Below, one piece after another: positions 34,592 through 43,566 of a stretch of DNA of 64,000 nt. Below the pieces are notes generated by a model. That model was not told where the DNA came from. It saw only the letters and a list, made by a program, of their open reading frames with translations, and did no database searches. The stretch covers positions 496,001 to 560,000 of the forward strand of contig CAVWDE010000006.1 in NCBI GenBank assembly GCA_963753685.1, given 5' to 3'. Source of the stretch: DATAOG01 sp963753685. Its GTDB lineage: Bacteria; Pseudomonadota; Alphaproteobacteria; Geminicoccales; Geminicoccaceae. How positions within the stretch are numbered: the stretch's first letter is position 1; every line of letters starts with the position of its first letter. A program made the position numbers and the translations under genes.

Positions 34592-37091
34592 TCAGCTTGC
34601 GCGCCGCCCGCGGTTCATCTCGAGGCGCTCGGCCGCCACCTGGCCGATGTGACGGTGGATCGAGGGGTCGGCCGCGAGCAGGGTGCGGAAATCCGGATCC
34701 GGGAGGACCAGCAGCTGGCAGTAGCCGAGCGCGGTCACGTCGGCGCGGCGCGTGCGGTCGTCGAGCAACGCCATCTCGCCGAAGAAGTCGCCCGGGCCGA
34801 GCTGGATGCTCTGGCCGGCGAGCCCGACCTCGACCGCGCCCGACGAGATGAAGTACATCGCAGTGCCTCTCTCGCCGCGCCGGATCAGGCGTTCCCCCGG
34901 GACCGCGAAGCGCGGCCTGAGAAGCGCGCTGATCTTGTCGCGCTGGGCCGGATCGAGCCCGGCGAACAGCGGGAAGTCGGCGACCAGCTCCGCGGTCTCG
35001 AGGCCGAGATCGAGGCGCGGCCGACGCCCCGCGGCCGCCCGCCGGGCCTGCACCTCGCGCCGCAGATCATTGTACAGCTCCTGGCCGATCAGACCCTCGG
35101 CGGCGAGTGTCTGATACTGGACCCCCTCCATGCGCAGCGCCGACTGCCGGAGAAAGCGCCGCTCCAGGGCATCGGCATAGGCCGGGTACTGCAGGCGCAG
35201 CGCGTCGAGCGCCTTGACGGTCGCCGCCCGCCGCTGGCCGATGATCTCGCCGAGCAGCTCGCTGACGCGCTGGCCGAGCACCAGCGTCATCTTGCTGGCG
35301 ATGAAGCGCGCCAGCTCCTCGAGCACCATCCGGCTGACCAGGAGCATTTCGAACCGGTCGGCGAGGCGCGTGACCAGAGGCCGGTCGAAGCCCGCGTGGC
35401 GATGCAGCTGGTGCGCGAGCCGGAAGCTCCAGCCGAACGCCAACTGGCGCCGCGCCGCCCGGGCATAGCCGAGCCGGCCGCCGGCGCGCGCGCCATCGAT
35501 GATCGCCTCGGCGCCGGCCAGCAGGCGCTCGAGGATCTTGCGCGACACCGAGCGGTTGCGGAAGTGCTGCAGGATCAGCTCCCGCTCCTGGTTGGCAAGC
35601 GCGAACAGGCCGAGCGTGATCCGGTCGCGGTCGGCGATCTCGGCATCGAAGGTATTGTGCCCGGTCGCCTCGGCGATCCGCTCCTGGTAGGGGCCGAGCA
35701 CGTCGCGCACCGGCCCCGCGCCGATCTGGTAGTCGCCGGCGGTCGTGCCGATCGCGTCGCGCACCCGGCTCAGCGCCAGCGCCAGCACCTGCTGGCGCAG
35801 CGCCTGGTCGACCGGCGACAGCCGGTCCAGCCCCAGAAGATGCATGACCGGGCGCAGCGTGGTGCCGTTGACCAGCAGCGTGAACAGCACGAAACCGGTC
35901 GCCAGGATCGCGACGAAGCGTTGGATCTCCGGGTCGATCAGACGGTTCTCGGTGACGCCCAGCGCGAGCGCCAGGGTGACCGCGCCGCGCATGGCACCCC
36001 AGGCGATCACGAATTTGTAGCGGTGGCCGACCCGCTGGGCGAGGCGCGCGGCGCTCAGCAGCGGCAGCAGGCTGAACAGCACCAGCGCGCGCGCGCCAAG
36101 GGCTGCGAGGGCCACGATCGCGATCAGCAGCAGGTCGTAGCCGCGCATGCCGAACATCAGCCGTGGCACCAGCATGGAGGCCAGCACGAACACCAGCGAG
36201 CCGGCCCAGAACGAGAGCTGTTGCCAGACATCGTGCAGGAAGGCCCGATTCTCGGGCGTCAGGCGGCGGCGCGCCTGGGCGTTGACCACCAGGCCCGGCG
36301 GCGACCACCCCGGTCACCCCCGAAACCTCGAAATGGCGCTCGCAAAGGGTGTAGACGAGATAGGGCAGGGCCAGCGTCAGGGTGGTCTCGGCGAGCCGGG
36401 AATCGCGCAGCCATGGCATCAGCGCCATCAACGCGCGGCCGCCGACCAGGCCGACCAGGCCGCCGCCCAGGAAGGATTTGAGGAATACCAGCACGGCCTC
36501 GCCGAACGCCGCCTTCTGACCGGTCATCAGGAGATCGAGCAGCACCGTGAAGATCGCGATCGCGGTCGCATCGTTGAGCAGGCTCTCGCCCTCGACCAGG
36601 CGGGTCAGGCGTGCGGGCGCGCCTAGGTCGCGGAAGATCGCGATCACCGCGGCCGGGTCCGTGGTCGCGATGATCGCCGCCAGCAGCAGGCAGGCCACCA
36701 GCGGCACGCCTGCGAGCGGCCAGAGCGCGAGGCCGACCGCGGCCGTGGTCGCGAGCACGGCGATCACCGCCAGGACCAGGACCGGGGCGGCGTCCTCGAC
36801 CAGGCGGCGGACGTCGATGGTCAGGGCGGCCTCGAACAAAAGGATCGGCAGAAAGACGAACAGGAATCCGCTCGAGGTGATCGGAAAGTCCTGGATCAGC
36901 TTGGCGATTTCGTCGAAGGGGCCGGTGATCGAGGTGCGCAGGAGGAAGCCCGCGCCGATGCCGACCACCACGCCGACCACGGCGAGCAGCACGCTGTGCG
37001 GGAGATTGAGCCGGGTGGCGAGCGGCTGCAGCAGCCCGATCAGGACCAGCAGACCGGCGACGACGAACAGGACGTGCGGCAGGCTGACCAA
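34592..37091 (-). CDS. CPA1 Na+/H+ antiporter with C-terminal cyclic-nucleotide-binding domain, SOS1-like, one frame break
   Basis: A monovalent cation/proton antiporter of about 832 residues in the inner membrane. The first ~400 residues hold some 12 membrane helices, with FLPILLFEAALTID, IIATTDPAAVIAIFRDLGAP and LVEGESLLNDATAIAIFTVL, including the ND ion-binding pair. The frame breaks near 36299 (one extra G) and resumes LVVNAQARRRLTPENRAFLHD. YKFVIAWGAMRGAVTLALAL follows, then a long cytoplasmic helical region. A CNB domain near the end (FPLFAGLDPAQRDKISALL, then GDFFGEMALLDD) completes it. This architecture resembles plant SOS1 and bacterial relatives. TTG 37091 with GGAG upstream is preferred over the open frame to 37193. 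Confidence 0.88.
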
Positions 37092-37276
37092 GCGAGCTCC
37101 ATCCCTCTGCCGGTGGCGCCGCAACGCTTCACGCGGGCGGCCGGCGCGCGATATCAAGACCGTGGTGAGGCATCGACACGGGTGGCGATGCATCGACCTC
37201 GGAATCAGCGAATGGACCAGCTCCGATCCGCGGCTAAGCGGCGCCCAGACCGGTGGCTCCAGCCTGGCCTTGTAGC

Positions 37277-38077
37277 ATGAGCGCGCCGGCGGGCGCAGCC
37301 CCGGTAACGGGCGCAGCCGCGGTCACGGGCACAGCCCTGGTCACCGGTGCCGCGAAGCGGATCGGCAGGGCGATCGCGCTCGATCTCGCGGCCAAGGGCT
37401 TCGACGTCGCGGTCCACTACCGAAGCTCGGCTGAGGCCGCGCAGGAAGTCGTGGCGGCGATCACGGCGGGCGGCCGGCGGGCGGTGGCCCTGGCTGCGGA
37501 TCTCGCGGACGAGGCCGCAGCGGCGGGGCTGGTCGAGGCGGCGGCCGCCGCGCTGGGGCCGGTCACGCTGCTGGTCAACAACGCCGCGCTGTTCGAGCAC
37601 GACCGGCCGGAGACCGCCGACCCGCCGCGCTGGCAACGGCATATGGCGGTCAACCTCAGAGCGCCCCTGGTCCTGACCCAGGGCCTGCTCGCCCAGCTGC
37701 CGGCCGGCGCGGGCGCCAACATCGTCAACCTGATCGACCAGCGCGTGCTCAACCTGACCCCCCACTACACCTCCTACACGGTCTCCAAGGCCGGGCTCTG
37801 GGCGCTCACGCAGCACCTCGCCCGGGCGCTGGCGCCGCGGGTCCGGGTCAACGCGATCGCGCCCGGACCGACCTTGCCGGACGAAGGCATGAGCGCCGAG
37901 CGGTTCGAACAGTTCGCGCGCGCGGCGCCGCTCGAGCGGGCGCCGAGCCTGGAGGAGATCTGCCGGACGCTGCGCCTGATCCTGGATGCGCCGGCGATGA
38001 CCGGGCAGATGATCACCATCGATGGCGGCCGCCATCTCGGCTGGCTCCTGCCCGGCGAGGTCGATGCGCGCCGATAG
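37277..38077 (+). CDS. Short-chain dehydrogenase, pteridine-reductase/FolM-like
   Basis: An NAD(P)-dependent Rossmann-fold reductase of 266 residues. The cofactor motif ALVTGAAKRIGRAIALDLA has the TGxxxRIG form seen in dihydromonapterin/pteridine reductases, followed by VAVHYRSS with an arginine expected to favour NADPH. NNAALFEHD and the catalytic YTSYTVSKAGLW (Tyr-x3-Lys) are present. ATG 37277 (MSAPAGAAP) is used, though the Ala/Gly/Val-rich first ~20 residues are low complexity and a later start is possible. The glycosyltransferase gene follows after 33 bases. Confidence 0.85.
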   Translation: MSAPAGAAPVTGAAAVTGTALVTGAAKRIGRAIALDLAAKGFDVAVHYRSSAEAAQEVVAAITAGGRRAVALAADLADEAAAAGLVEAAAAALGPVTLLVNNAALFEHDRPETADPPRWQRHMAVNLRAPLVLTQGLLAQLPAGAGANIVNLIDQRVLNLTPHYTSYTVSKAGLWALTQHLARALAPRVRVNAIAPGPTLPDEGMSAERFEQFARAAPLERAPSLEEICRTLRLILDAPAMTGQMITIDGGRHLGWLLPGEVDARR

Positions 38078-38110
38078 GCGATCCGATCCCAGGGCGGCTG
38101 CCGGCCGGTC

Positions 38111-39241
38111 ATGAAGGTCGCGCTGTTCACCCAGGACATGTCGAGCGGGACCTTCGGCGCGGCCTTCTCGGGCCTGGCCAACGCGCTCGCGGCCAACGGC
38201 GTGAGCGCGCTCGAGCTCCTGACCGTGCGCGGCGACATGGCGGCGGCCGAGCATCCGTTCCCGGCGGGCGCGCGCCACGTCCGGCTTGCCGGCGGCGGCT
38301 CGGCGGCCGCGATCTGGCCGCTCCGCCGTCACCTGCTCGGCGCCCGCCCCGACGTCCTGATCGCCGGCCCGATCATCCCCAATCTCGCGGCCGTGGTCGC
38401 CGCCCGCCTGGCTCCCGGCTGGCAAGGCAAGCTGATCCTGAGCCATCACCATCCGGTGGGCCTGGCCCGCGGCCAGAGCTGGAAGAACAGCGTGCCCCTG
38501 GTTCGCCTGCTCTACCGCTTCGCCGACGGCTCGTTCGCGGTCAGCCCGGCGGTGCGCGATGAGGTGATCGCGGTCGCCGGCCTCGATCCGGCCCGGGTCG
38601 ACTGCATCCCGAACGTCCTGCCGCCGGTGCCGCCGCTCAACGACGCCAGCCCGCATCCCTGGCTGGCGGCCGGCCGGGCGGGCGGGCCGGTGTTCGTCAG
38701 CGTCGGCCGGCTCGAGCCGGTCAAGAACCTGCCGCTCCTGCTCGAGGCCTTCGCCGAGGTCGCCCGCCGCCTCGACGCCCGCCTGCTGATCGCCGGCCGC
38801 GGCTCCGCGGAAGCCGATCTCCGGGCGCGGATCGCAGCACTCCGCCTCGAGGGCCGGGTCGAGCTGCTCGGCTACGTCGCTTCGCCCCGGCCTTATCTCG
38901 CGGCCGCCGACGCGTTCGTGCTGGCGTCCAACGAGGAAGGCTTCGGGCAGGTGCTTTCGGAGGCGATGCGCGAGGGCCTGCCGGTGATCAGCACCGATGC
39001 CCTGGGGGGCGGCGCGCGCTTCGTGCTCGACGACGGTCGCGCCGGCATGCTGGTGCCGCGCGAGGATCGCGGGGCGCTCGCGAACGCGCTCGCGGCCATG
39101 GCGGATGCCGGCACGCGGCGGCGCTATGCCGAGCTCGCCCGGGCGCGCGCGCGCAGTTTCGCGCCGGAGCCGGTCGGCGCCGCGCTCCTGAGCTTGATCG
39201 AGCGCCTGCCGGCGCGGGGTCGGCCCGCGAGGCCACATTAA
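38111..39241 (+). CDS. GT4-family glycosyltransferase
   Basis: A two-Rossmann (GT-B) glycosyltransferase of 376 residues that uses a nucleotide sugar. The C-terminal domain shows FVSVGRLEPVKNLPLLLEAF, LLIAGRGSAEADLRARI and the EX7E-type motif SNEEGFGQVLSEAMREGLPVI. The N-terminal acceptor domain begins MKVALFTQDMSSGTFGAAF. No polysaccharide export or synthesis genes are close by, so acceptor and product cannot be inferred. It ends at a TAA that forms part of a palindrome (39237-39253). Confidence 0.9.
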   Translation: MKVALFTQDMSSGTFGAAFSGLANALAANGVSALELLTVRGDMAAAEHPFPAGARHVRLAGGGSAAAIWPLRRHLLGARPDVLIAGPIIPNLAAVVAARLAPGWQGKLILSHHHPVGLARGQSWKNSVPLVRLLYRFADGSFAVSPAVRDEVIAVAGLDPARVDCIPNVLPPVPPLNDASPHPWLAAGRAGGPVFVSVGRLEPVKNLPLLLEAFAEVARRLDARLLIAGRGSAEADLRARIAALRLEGRVELLGYVASPRPYLAAADAFVLASNEEGFGQVLSEAMREGLPVISTDALGGGARFVLDDGRAGMLVPREDRGALANALAAMADAGTRRRYAELARARARSFAPEPVGAALLSLIERLPARGRPARPH

Positions 39242-39253
39242 GGTGCCCTTAAT
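39237..39253. promoter_or_regulatory. 17-bp palindrome upstream of the diguanylate cyclase gene
   Basis: ATTAAGG, TGC, CCTTAAT: perfect 7-bp arms with a 3-base spacer, overlapping the glycosyltransferase stop codon and 49 bases before the cyclase start. AT-rich ends in a GC-rich background suggest a protein-binding site for the cyclase promoter; alternatively it is a small hairpin. No regulator is identified. Confidence 0.35.
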
Positions 39254-39301
39254 CCCTGCCCCCTACACCCATGGTGGATCTGCCACATTCAAGGCTGTCG
39301 G

Positions 39302-40351
39302 ATGCACCTCGAGCCGATCGAACAGGCGATGAACCTTGCCCGCGCCGCGCTCGCGGCGATGGCCGAGCGGCAGATCGCGCCGTGCCCGGATCACTATCGG
39401 ATCTGGTATAGCGATTGCTCGGGCTACTACCCCGAATTGAGCGAGCGCCTGCGCCAGATCGAGGAGCAGGGCGAGCCGCTCACCGCCGCCCGCCTGGCCG
39501 AGCTGCACGAGCGGTTCTTCGGCACCGGCCGCCAGGTCCGTCTGCTCGATCAGACCTGCCGGCGGATCGAGACCACGATGACCCAGCTGTTCGCCCTGGT
39601 CGGCGGCATGTCTCGCGAGGCCACCACCTACGGCGACCGCCTGGAGACCCTGAGCGGCGAGCTCGACCACGCCAACCCCGCGCCCGATGTGCAGGCTCTG
39701 ATCGGGGAGATCGTCGAGGCGACGCGCGACATGCTGGCGCATGCGCGGCGCGTGGAGGCCGAGATGGCGGAATCGGCGCAGCAGATCGAGGGACTGCGAA
39801 CCGATCTCGCGACCGCCCAACACGAGGCGAACACCGACAGCCTGACCGGCATCGCCAACCGCAAATACTTCGACTACGAGCTCGGCATCGCCGCCGAGGA
39901 GGCGCGCGCCAACGGCCAGCAGCTCAGCCTGCTGCTCGCCGACATCGATCACTTCAAGCTGTTCAACGACACCCATGGCCATCAGATCGGCGATCAGGTG
40001 CTGCGTCTGGTGGCGCAGGTGCTGACCCAGTCCGTCAAGGGCCGCGACCTGGCCGCGCGCTACGGCGGCGAAGAATTTGCGGTGATCCTGCCGCAGACCG
40101 ATCTCGACGGCGCGCGCCAATTGGCCGAGCAGATCCGCAAGACGGTGGCCAGCAACCGGATTCGCCTGAGGTCGAGCCGCCGGCAGCTGGGCGCGATCAC
40201 GCTGTCGGTCGGCTGCGCGCAGTTCGACCGGCGCGAAGCGCTGAGCGAGCTGATCTGGCGGGCCGATGAAGCGCTCTATCAGGCAAAGCGCCAGGGCCGC
40301 AATCAGGTGCGGGTGGGGGTCCGCGAACCGGCCGCCAATTCGGCCGTCTGA
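39302..40351 (+). CDS. GGDEF diguanylate cyclase
   Basis: A 349-residue enzyme making c-di-GMP from two GTP. The first ~165 residues are soluble and helical with a coiled-coil-like segment (VEAEMAESAQQIEGLRTDLA). The GGDEF domain starts DSLTGIANRKYFDYEL and contains LLADIDHFKLFNDTHGHQIG and the active-site ARYGGEEFAVIL. The product-inhibition site is altered: five residues before the signature it reads KGRD, not RxxD, so feedback control is probably weaker. There are no membrane helices. The N-terminal half resembles the unnamed sensory part of many alphaproteobacterial cyclases. Confidence 0.92.
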   Translation: MHLEPIEQAMNLARAALAAMAERQIAPCPDHYRIWYSDCSGYYPELSERLRQIEEQGEPLTAARLAELHERFFGTGRQVRLLDQTCRRIETTMTQLFALVGGMSREATTYGDRLETLSGELDHANPAPDVQALIGEIVEATRDMLAHARRVEAEMAESAQQIEGLRTDLATAQHEANTDSLTGIANRKYFDYELGIAAEEARANGQQLSLLLADIDHFKLFNDTHGHQIGDQVLRLVAQVLTQSVKGRDLAARYGGEEFAVILPQTDLDGARQLAEQIRKTVASNRIRLRSSRRQLGAITLSVGCAQFDRREALSELIWRADEALYQAKRQGRNQVRVGVREPAANSAV

Positions 40352-40371
40352 CCGGTCGCCAAGTCGGCCGG

Positions 40372-42264
40372 CTAACGGGACTCGCGGCCAGCGCGCGCGA
40401 GCGCGTAGCGGGCGGCCGGGAAGGCTGCCGGCGCGGCGATCCGCTCGGTGCCGACCGGCAGCGCGGCGATCCAGCCCGCGGTCGCTTCGCGATGGCCGGC
40501 GCGCCGCGCCGAGGCCTGGCGCAGCCAGCTGGTGCAGGCTTCGGCCGGCAGGGGCGGGCAGCTCATGAACGCCTGGACCGCGTCGCAGCCGCGCCGGCGC
40601 AGACAGGCAAGCTGCTCCTGACGATCGACGCCCTCGGCCACCACGCGCAAGCCCAGCTCGCGGGCGAGCGCGATGATCGCCCCGACCACCGCGTCGCGCT
40701 GGACATCGGCCGGCACGTCCTGGTGCAGCTCGCGCGCCAGCTTCAGGGTATCGAGCACGCCCAGCTGCAGGCCGCGCAGGGAGGTCGGGCCGCGGCCGTA
40801 GCCATCGAGGGCCAGGCGCACGCCGAGCGCCTTCAAGGCACTGAGAGCACCACCGCCGCCGTCGGCGGCGTTGAGCAGGAGCTCTTCGCTGAGCTCGATC
40901 TCGAGGCTGCCGGCGGTCAGGCCGGCGGCACGCAGGCAGACGCCGAGGCGCTCAGTCAACCCGCTCCACGCCAGTTGCTGGCGCGACAGCAGCGGCAGGG
41001 CCAGATGCACCCGCTCGAGGCCCTGATCGTGCCAGCGCCGCGCCTGGCCGCAGGCGGCCTCGAACAGCCAGCTGGTGAGCGCCTCGAGCAGGCCGGTATC
41101 CTCGGCCAGCAGCAGGAAGCGCTCCGGGCCGATCAGGCCGAGCTGGGGATGACACCAGCGGATCAGGGCGGAGATGCCGAGCGCGCCCGGGGTCAGCGTC
41201 ACCTGCGGCTGATAGTGCAGCTGGAACTCGCCCTGCTCGAGCCCGCGCCTGAGGTCGGTCTCCAGGAGGGCGCCGCGCTGGACCCGCCGCTCGAGCTGGT
41301 CGCTGCTGAAACGGCAGAGATTGCCGCCCTCGGCCTTGGCCCGATACATGGCGCGGTCGGCCTGGCGCACCAGCTCCGGCCCGCTCTGGCCGTCGCGCGG
41401 ATAGAGGGCGACGCCGAGGCTGGCGGTGACCGCCACCTCCCGGCCATCGATCGTCGCCGGTGGTGCCACCGTGTCGAGCAGCTTGCGCGCGACCAGGGCG
41501 GCGTGCTCGGGCTTGACCAAATTCTCGATCAGGATGGCGAACTCGTCGCCGCCGAGCCGGGCCACGGTGTCGGTCTCGCGCAGGCGGCCGTCCAGACGCT
41601 TGGCCATCACCGCCAGCAGGCGATCGCCGGCGAGGTGCCCCAGACGGTCGTTGATCGCCTTGAAGCCGTTCAAATCGAGGATCATGACCCCGACCAGGCG
41701 CTGCTGGCGCCTGGCCCAGGCGAGCGCGCGTTCCAGGCGATCCTGAAACAGGGAGCGATTCGCGAGCCCGGTCAGCTCGTCGTACTGGGCCAGGCGGCTG
41801 AGCCGTTCCGCCTGGTCCTGCCGGGCCAGGGCGTACCGGATGGTCCGCTCGAGACGGAGCGGATCGAGCCACCGCTTGTCGAGGAAATCGGCGACGCCGA
41901 GCGCCATGGCCTGGAGGTCGAGATCGAGCGTGCCGACCTCCGAGAGCAGGATGATCGGGGCCCGGCAGCCGCCCGTCTGCGCGGCCCGCACCAGCTCCAG
42001 GCCATCGCCGTCGGGCAGACTGTGGTCGACCAGGCAGACATCGAAGCCACCGGCACGCAGGCGCGCCAGGCCGGTCTGCAGATCGCGCGCCCAGTCGATC
42101 ACGAAGCGGACGTGCGGCGCGATCTGCAAAAGATCCCGCGTCGGCTGGACCAGCCCGGCAGCTGCCTCGACCAGGAGGACCCGCACCGATTGGCCACCTG
42201 TCAGCGACCAGATGTCGCTGCCGGCGCCCCCCACCGTGGTCTCCTCGCTCACCTCAATTCGCAC
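40372..42264 (-). CDS. REC-GGDEF-EAL protein with a degenerate EAL domain
   Basis: About 630 residues from GTG 42264, which has GAGG five bases upstream; the frame continues to 42438 but the extra part looks non-coding. Domain order is receiver (~27-145), GGDEF (~160-320), EAL (~335-575). The receiver keeps the phospho-acceptor (CLVDHSLPDGDG) and lysine (FLDKRW) but lacks the paired N-terminal acids (LLVEAAAG). GGDEF is intact (ARLGGDEFAIL) with an RETD inhibition site. The EAL domain is not: the motif is SALIRW instead of EALLRW, and DDFGTGYSS has become LDGYGRGPTS. It probably makes or senses c-di-GMP but does not degrade it. It is divergent from another REC-GGDEF gene. Confidence 0.88.
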   Translation of the reverse strand: MRIEVSEETTVGGAGSDIWSLTGGQSVRVLLVEAAAGLVQPTRDLLQIAPHVRFVIDWARDLQTGLARLRAGGFDVCLVDHSLPDGDGLELVRAAQTGGCRAPIILLSEVGTLDLDLQAMALGVADFLDKRWLDPLRLERTIRYALARQDQAERLSRLAQYDELTGLANRSLFQDRLERALAWARRQQRLVGVMILDLNGFKAINDRLGHLAGDRLLAVMAKRLDGRLRETDTVARLGGDEFAILIENLVKPEHAALVARKLLDTVAPPATIDGREVAVTASLGVALYPRDGQSGPELVRQADRAMYRAKAEGGNLCRFSSDQLERRVQRGALLETDLRRGLEQGEFQLHYQPQVTLTPGALGISALIRWCHPQLGLIGPERFLLLAEDTGLLEALTSWLFEAACGQARRWHDQGLERVHLALPLLSRQQLAWSGLTERLGVCLRAAGLTAGSLEIELSEELLLNAADGGGGALSALKALGVRLALDGYGRGPTSLRGLQLGVLDTLKLARELHQDVPADVQRDAVVGAIIALARELGLRVVAEGVDRQEQLACLRRRGCDAVQAFMSCPPLPAEACTSWLRQASARRAGHREATAGWIAALPVGTERIAAPAAFPAARYALARAGRESR

Positions 42265-42509
42265 CCCGACCTCGCCCAATCCAGGACGCCGTCGACCTGG
42301 CGGCGGACTTTCGTGTAGCAGGAAAGTCGGCGCTTGGCAAAACCGTTGAGCGAAACGACGCACAGACATGATCAATTTCAGGCTAAAGACCGCCGCTCGG
42401 TCGCCTCGGCGTGCACCGGGCGCGCCCGCCGATTTCACGATTCCTCAACCATAAGAATGTAGGCGCATGGCTCGCGCGGCGAGATCGGGCCGCGGGGAGA
42501 GCTTTTGCG

Positions 42510-43460
42510 ATGGGATTCCTCGCGCGCTACGAGGTGCTTCTGGTCGAGGGCGACCAGGACGACGCGCGCGTGATCGGGGACTGGCTGGAGGCGGCGGCGC
42601 TCGATGCCTTTCGCGTCACCCAGGTCGGCTCGTTCGCCGCCGCGCTCGGGTGCCTGGCGGCGAGCGCGTTCGACGTCGTCCTGCTCGATCTGATGCTGCC
42701 GGACGTCCCCGGGCTGCGAGCGGTCGGCGAGTTCCGCCGGGCCGCGCCCGATCTGCCGGTGCTGGTGCTGAGCAGCCTCGACGACGAGCGCCTTGCCTTC
42801 GAGGCGGTGCTCAATGGCGCCCAGGACTATCTGATCAAGGGCCAGAGCGACGCCGGCCTGCTGCGCCGCTCGATCCGGCATGCGATCGAGCGCCAGCGGG
42901 TCGAGCGCGAGCTCAGCCAGTTGGCCAAGCACGACCCGCTGACCGGCCTGCCGAACCGGGGGCTGTTCCACGACCGGTTGACCCAGGCCCTGCGCCGGCT
43001 CGATCGCCACGGCCATCAGGTCGCGGTCATCTTCCTCGATCTCGACGGCTTCAAGGCGATCAACGACCGCCACGGCCATCTGGCCGGCGACCGGCTGTTG
43101 GTGGCGGTCGCCAAACGCCTGCTGCGCGGGGTCCGGCGCACCGACACCGTGGCCCGGCTGGGCGGCGACGAGTTCACGATCATCCTCGAAAACCTGCAGT
43201 GCCAGGCCGACGCCGCGCGCATTGCCGAGAAGGTCCTGGCCAGCCTCCGGCAGCCCTTCGAGCTCGGCGGCTTCGTCGTCGAGCTCGGCGCCAGCCTCGG
43301 CATCGCCCTCGCGCAGCAACCCGGCCAGGCGGCCGAGCGCCTGACCCGACAGGCCGACGCGGCCATGTATCGTGCCAAGGCCGCCGGCGGCACCGGGTAC
43401 CGTTTCCACGGGCCCGGCCAGCGCGGCCGGACCGATTGGCCGGCGCGCTTGAGCATCTGA
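42510..43460 (+). CDS. REC-GGDEF response regulator (PleD/WspR-like)
   Basis: A 316-residue two-domain response regulator. The receiver has VLLVEGDQDDARV, the phospho-acceptor in VVLLDLMLPDVPG and the lysine in YLIKGQSD. The C-terminal cyclase domain has DPLTGLPNRGLFHDRL, FLDLDGFKAINDRHGHLAGD, a canonical inhibition site RRTD and ARLGGDEFTIIL. ATG 42510 follows GGGGAGAG; the longer frame to 42411 has no better start. It is divergently transcribed from the degenerate-EAL gene about 245 bases away, and the GGDEF domains of the two proteins are very alike, suggesting duplication. No sensor kinase gene is adjacent. Confidence 0.9.
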   Translation: MGFLARYEVLLVEGDQDDARVIGDWLEAAALDAFRVTQVGSFAAALGCLAASAFDVVLLDLMLPDVPGLRAVGEFRRAAPDLPVLVLSSLDDERLAFEAVLNGAQDYLIKGQSDAGLLRRSIRHAIERQRVERELSQLAKHDPLTGLPNRGLFHDRLTQALRRLDRHGHQVAVIFLDLDGFKAINDRHGHLAGDRLLVAVAKRLLRGVRRTDTVARLGGDEFTIILENLQCQADAARIAEKVLASLRQPFELGGFVVELGASLGIALAQQPGQAAERLTRQADAAMYRAKAAGGTGYRFHGPGQRGRTDWPARLSI

Positions 43461-43566
43461 CTTGCTAAGCCCCGGGCGCGCCGGGCGCGGGCCCATCGGC
43501 GGCTTGCACCTTGACATGGGGGGCTTCTGGTGAGAGGGGAGCCGGAGGCGAAGGCGTGGGGTGCCG

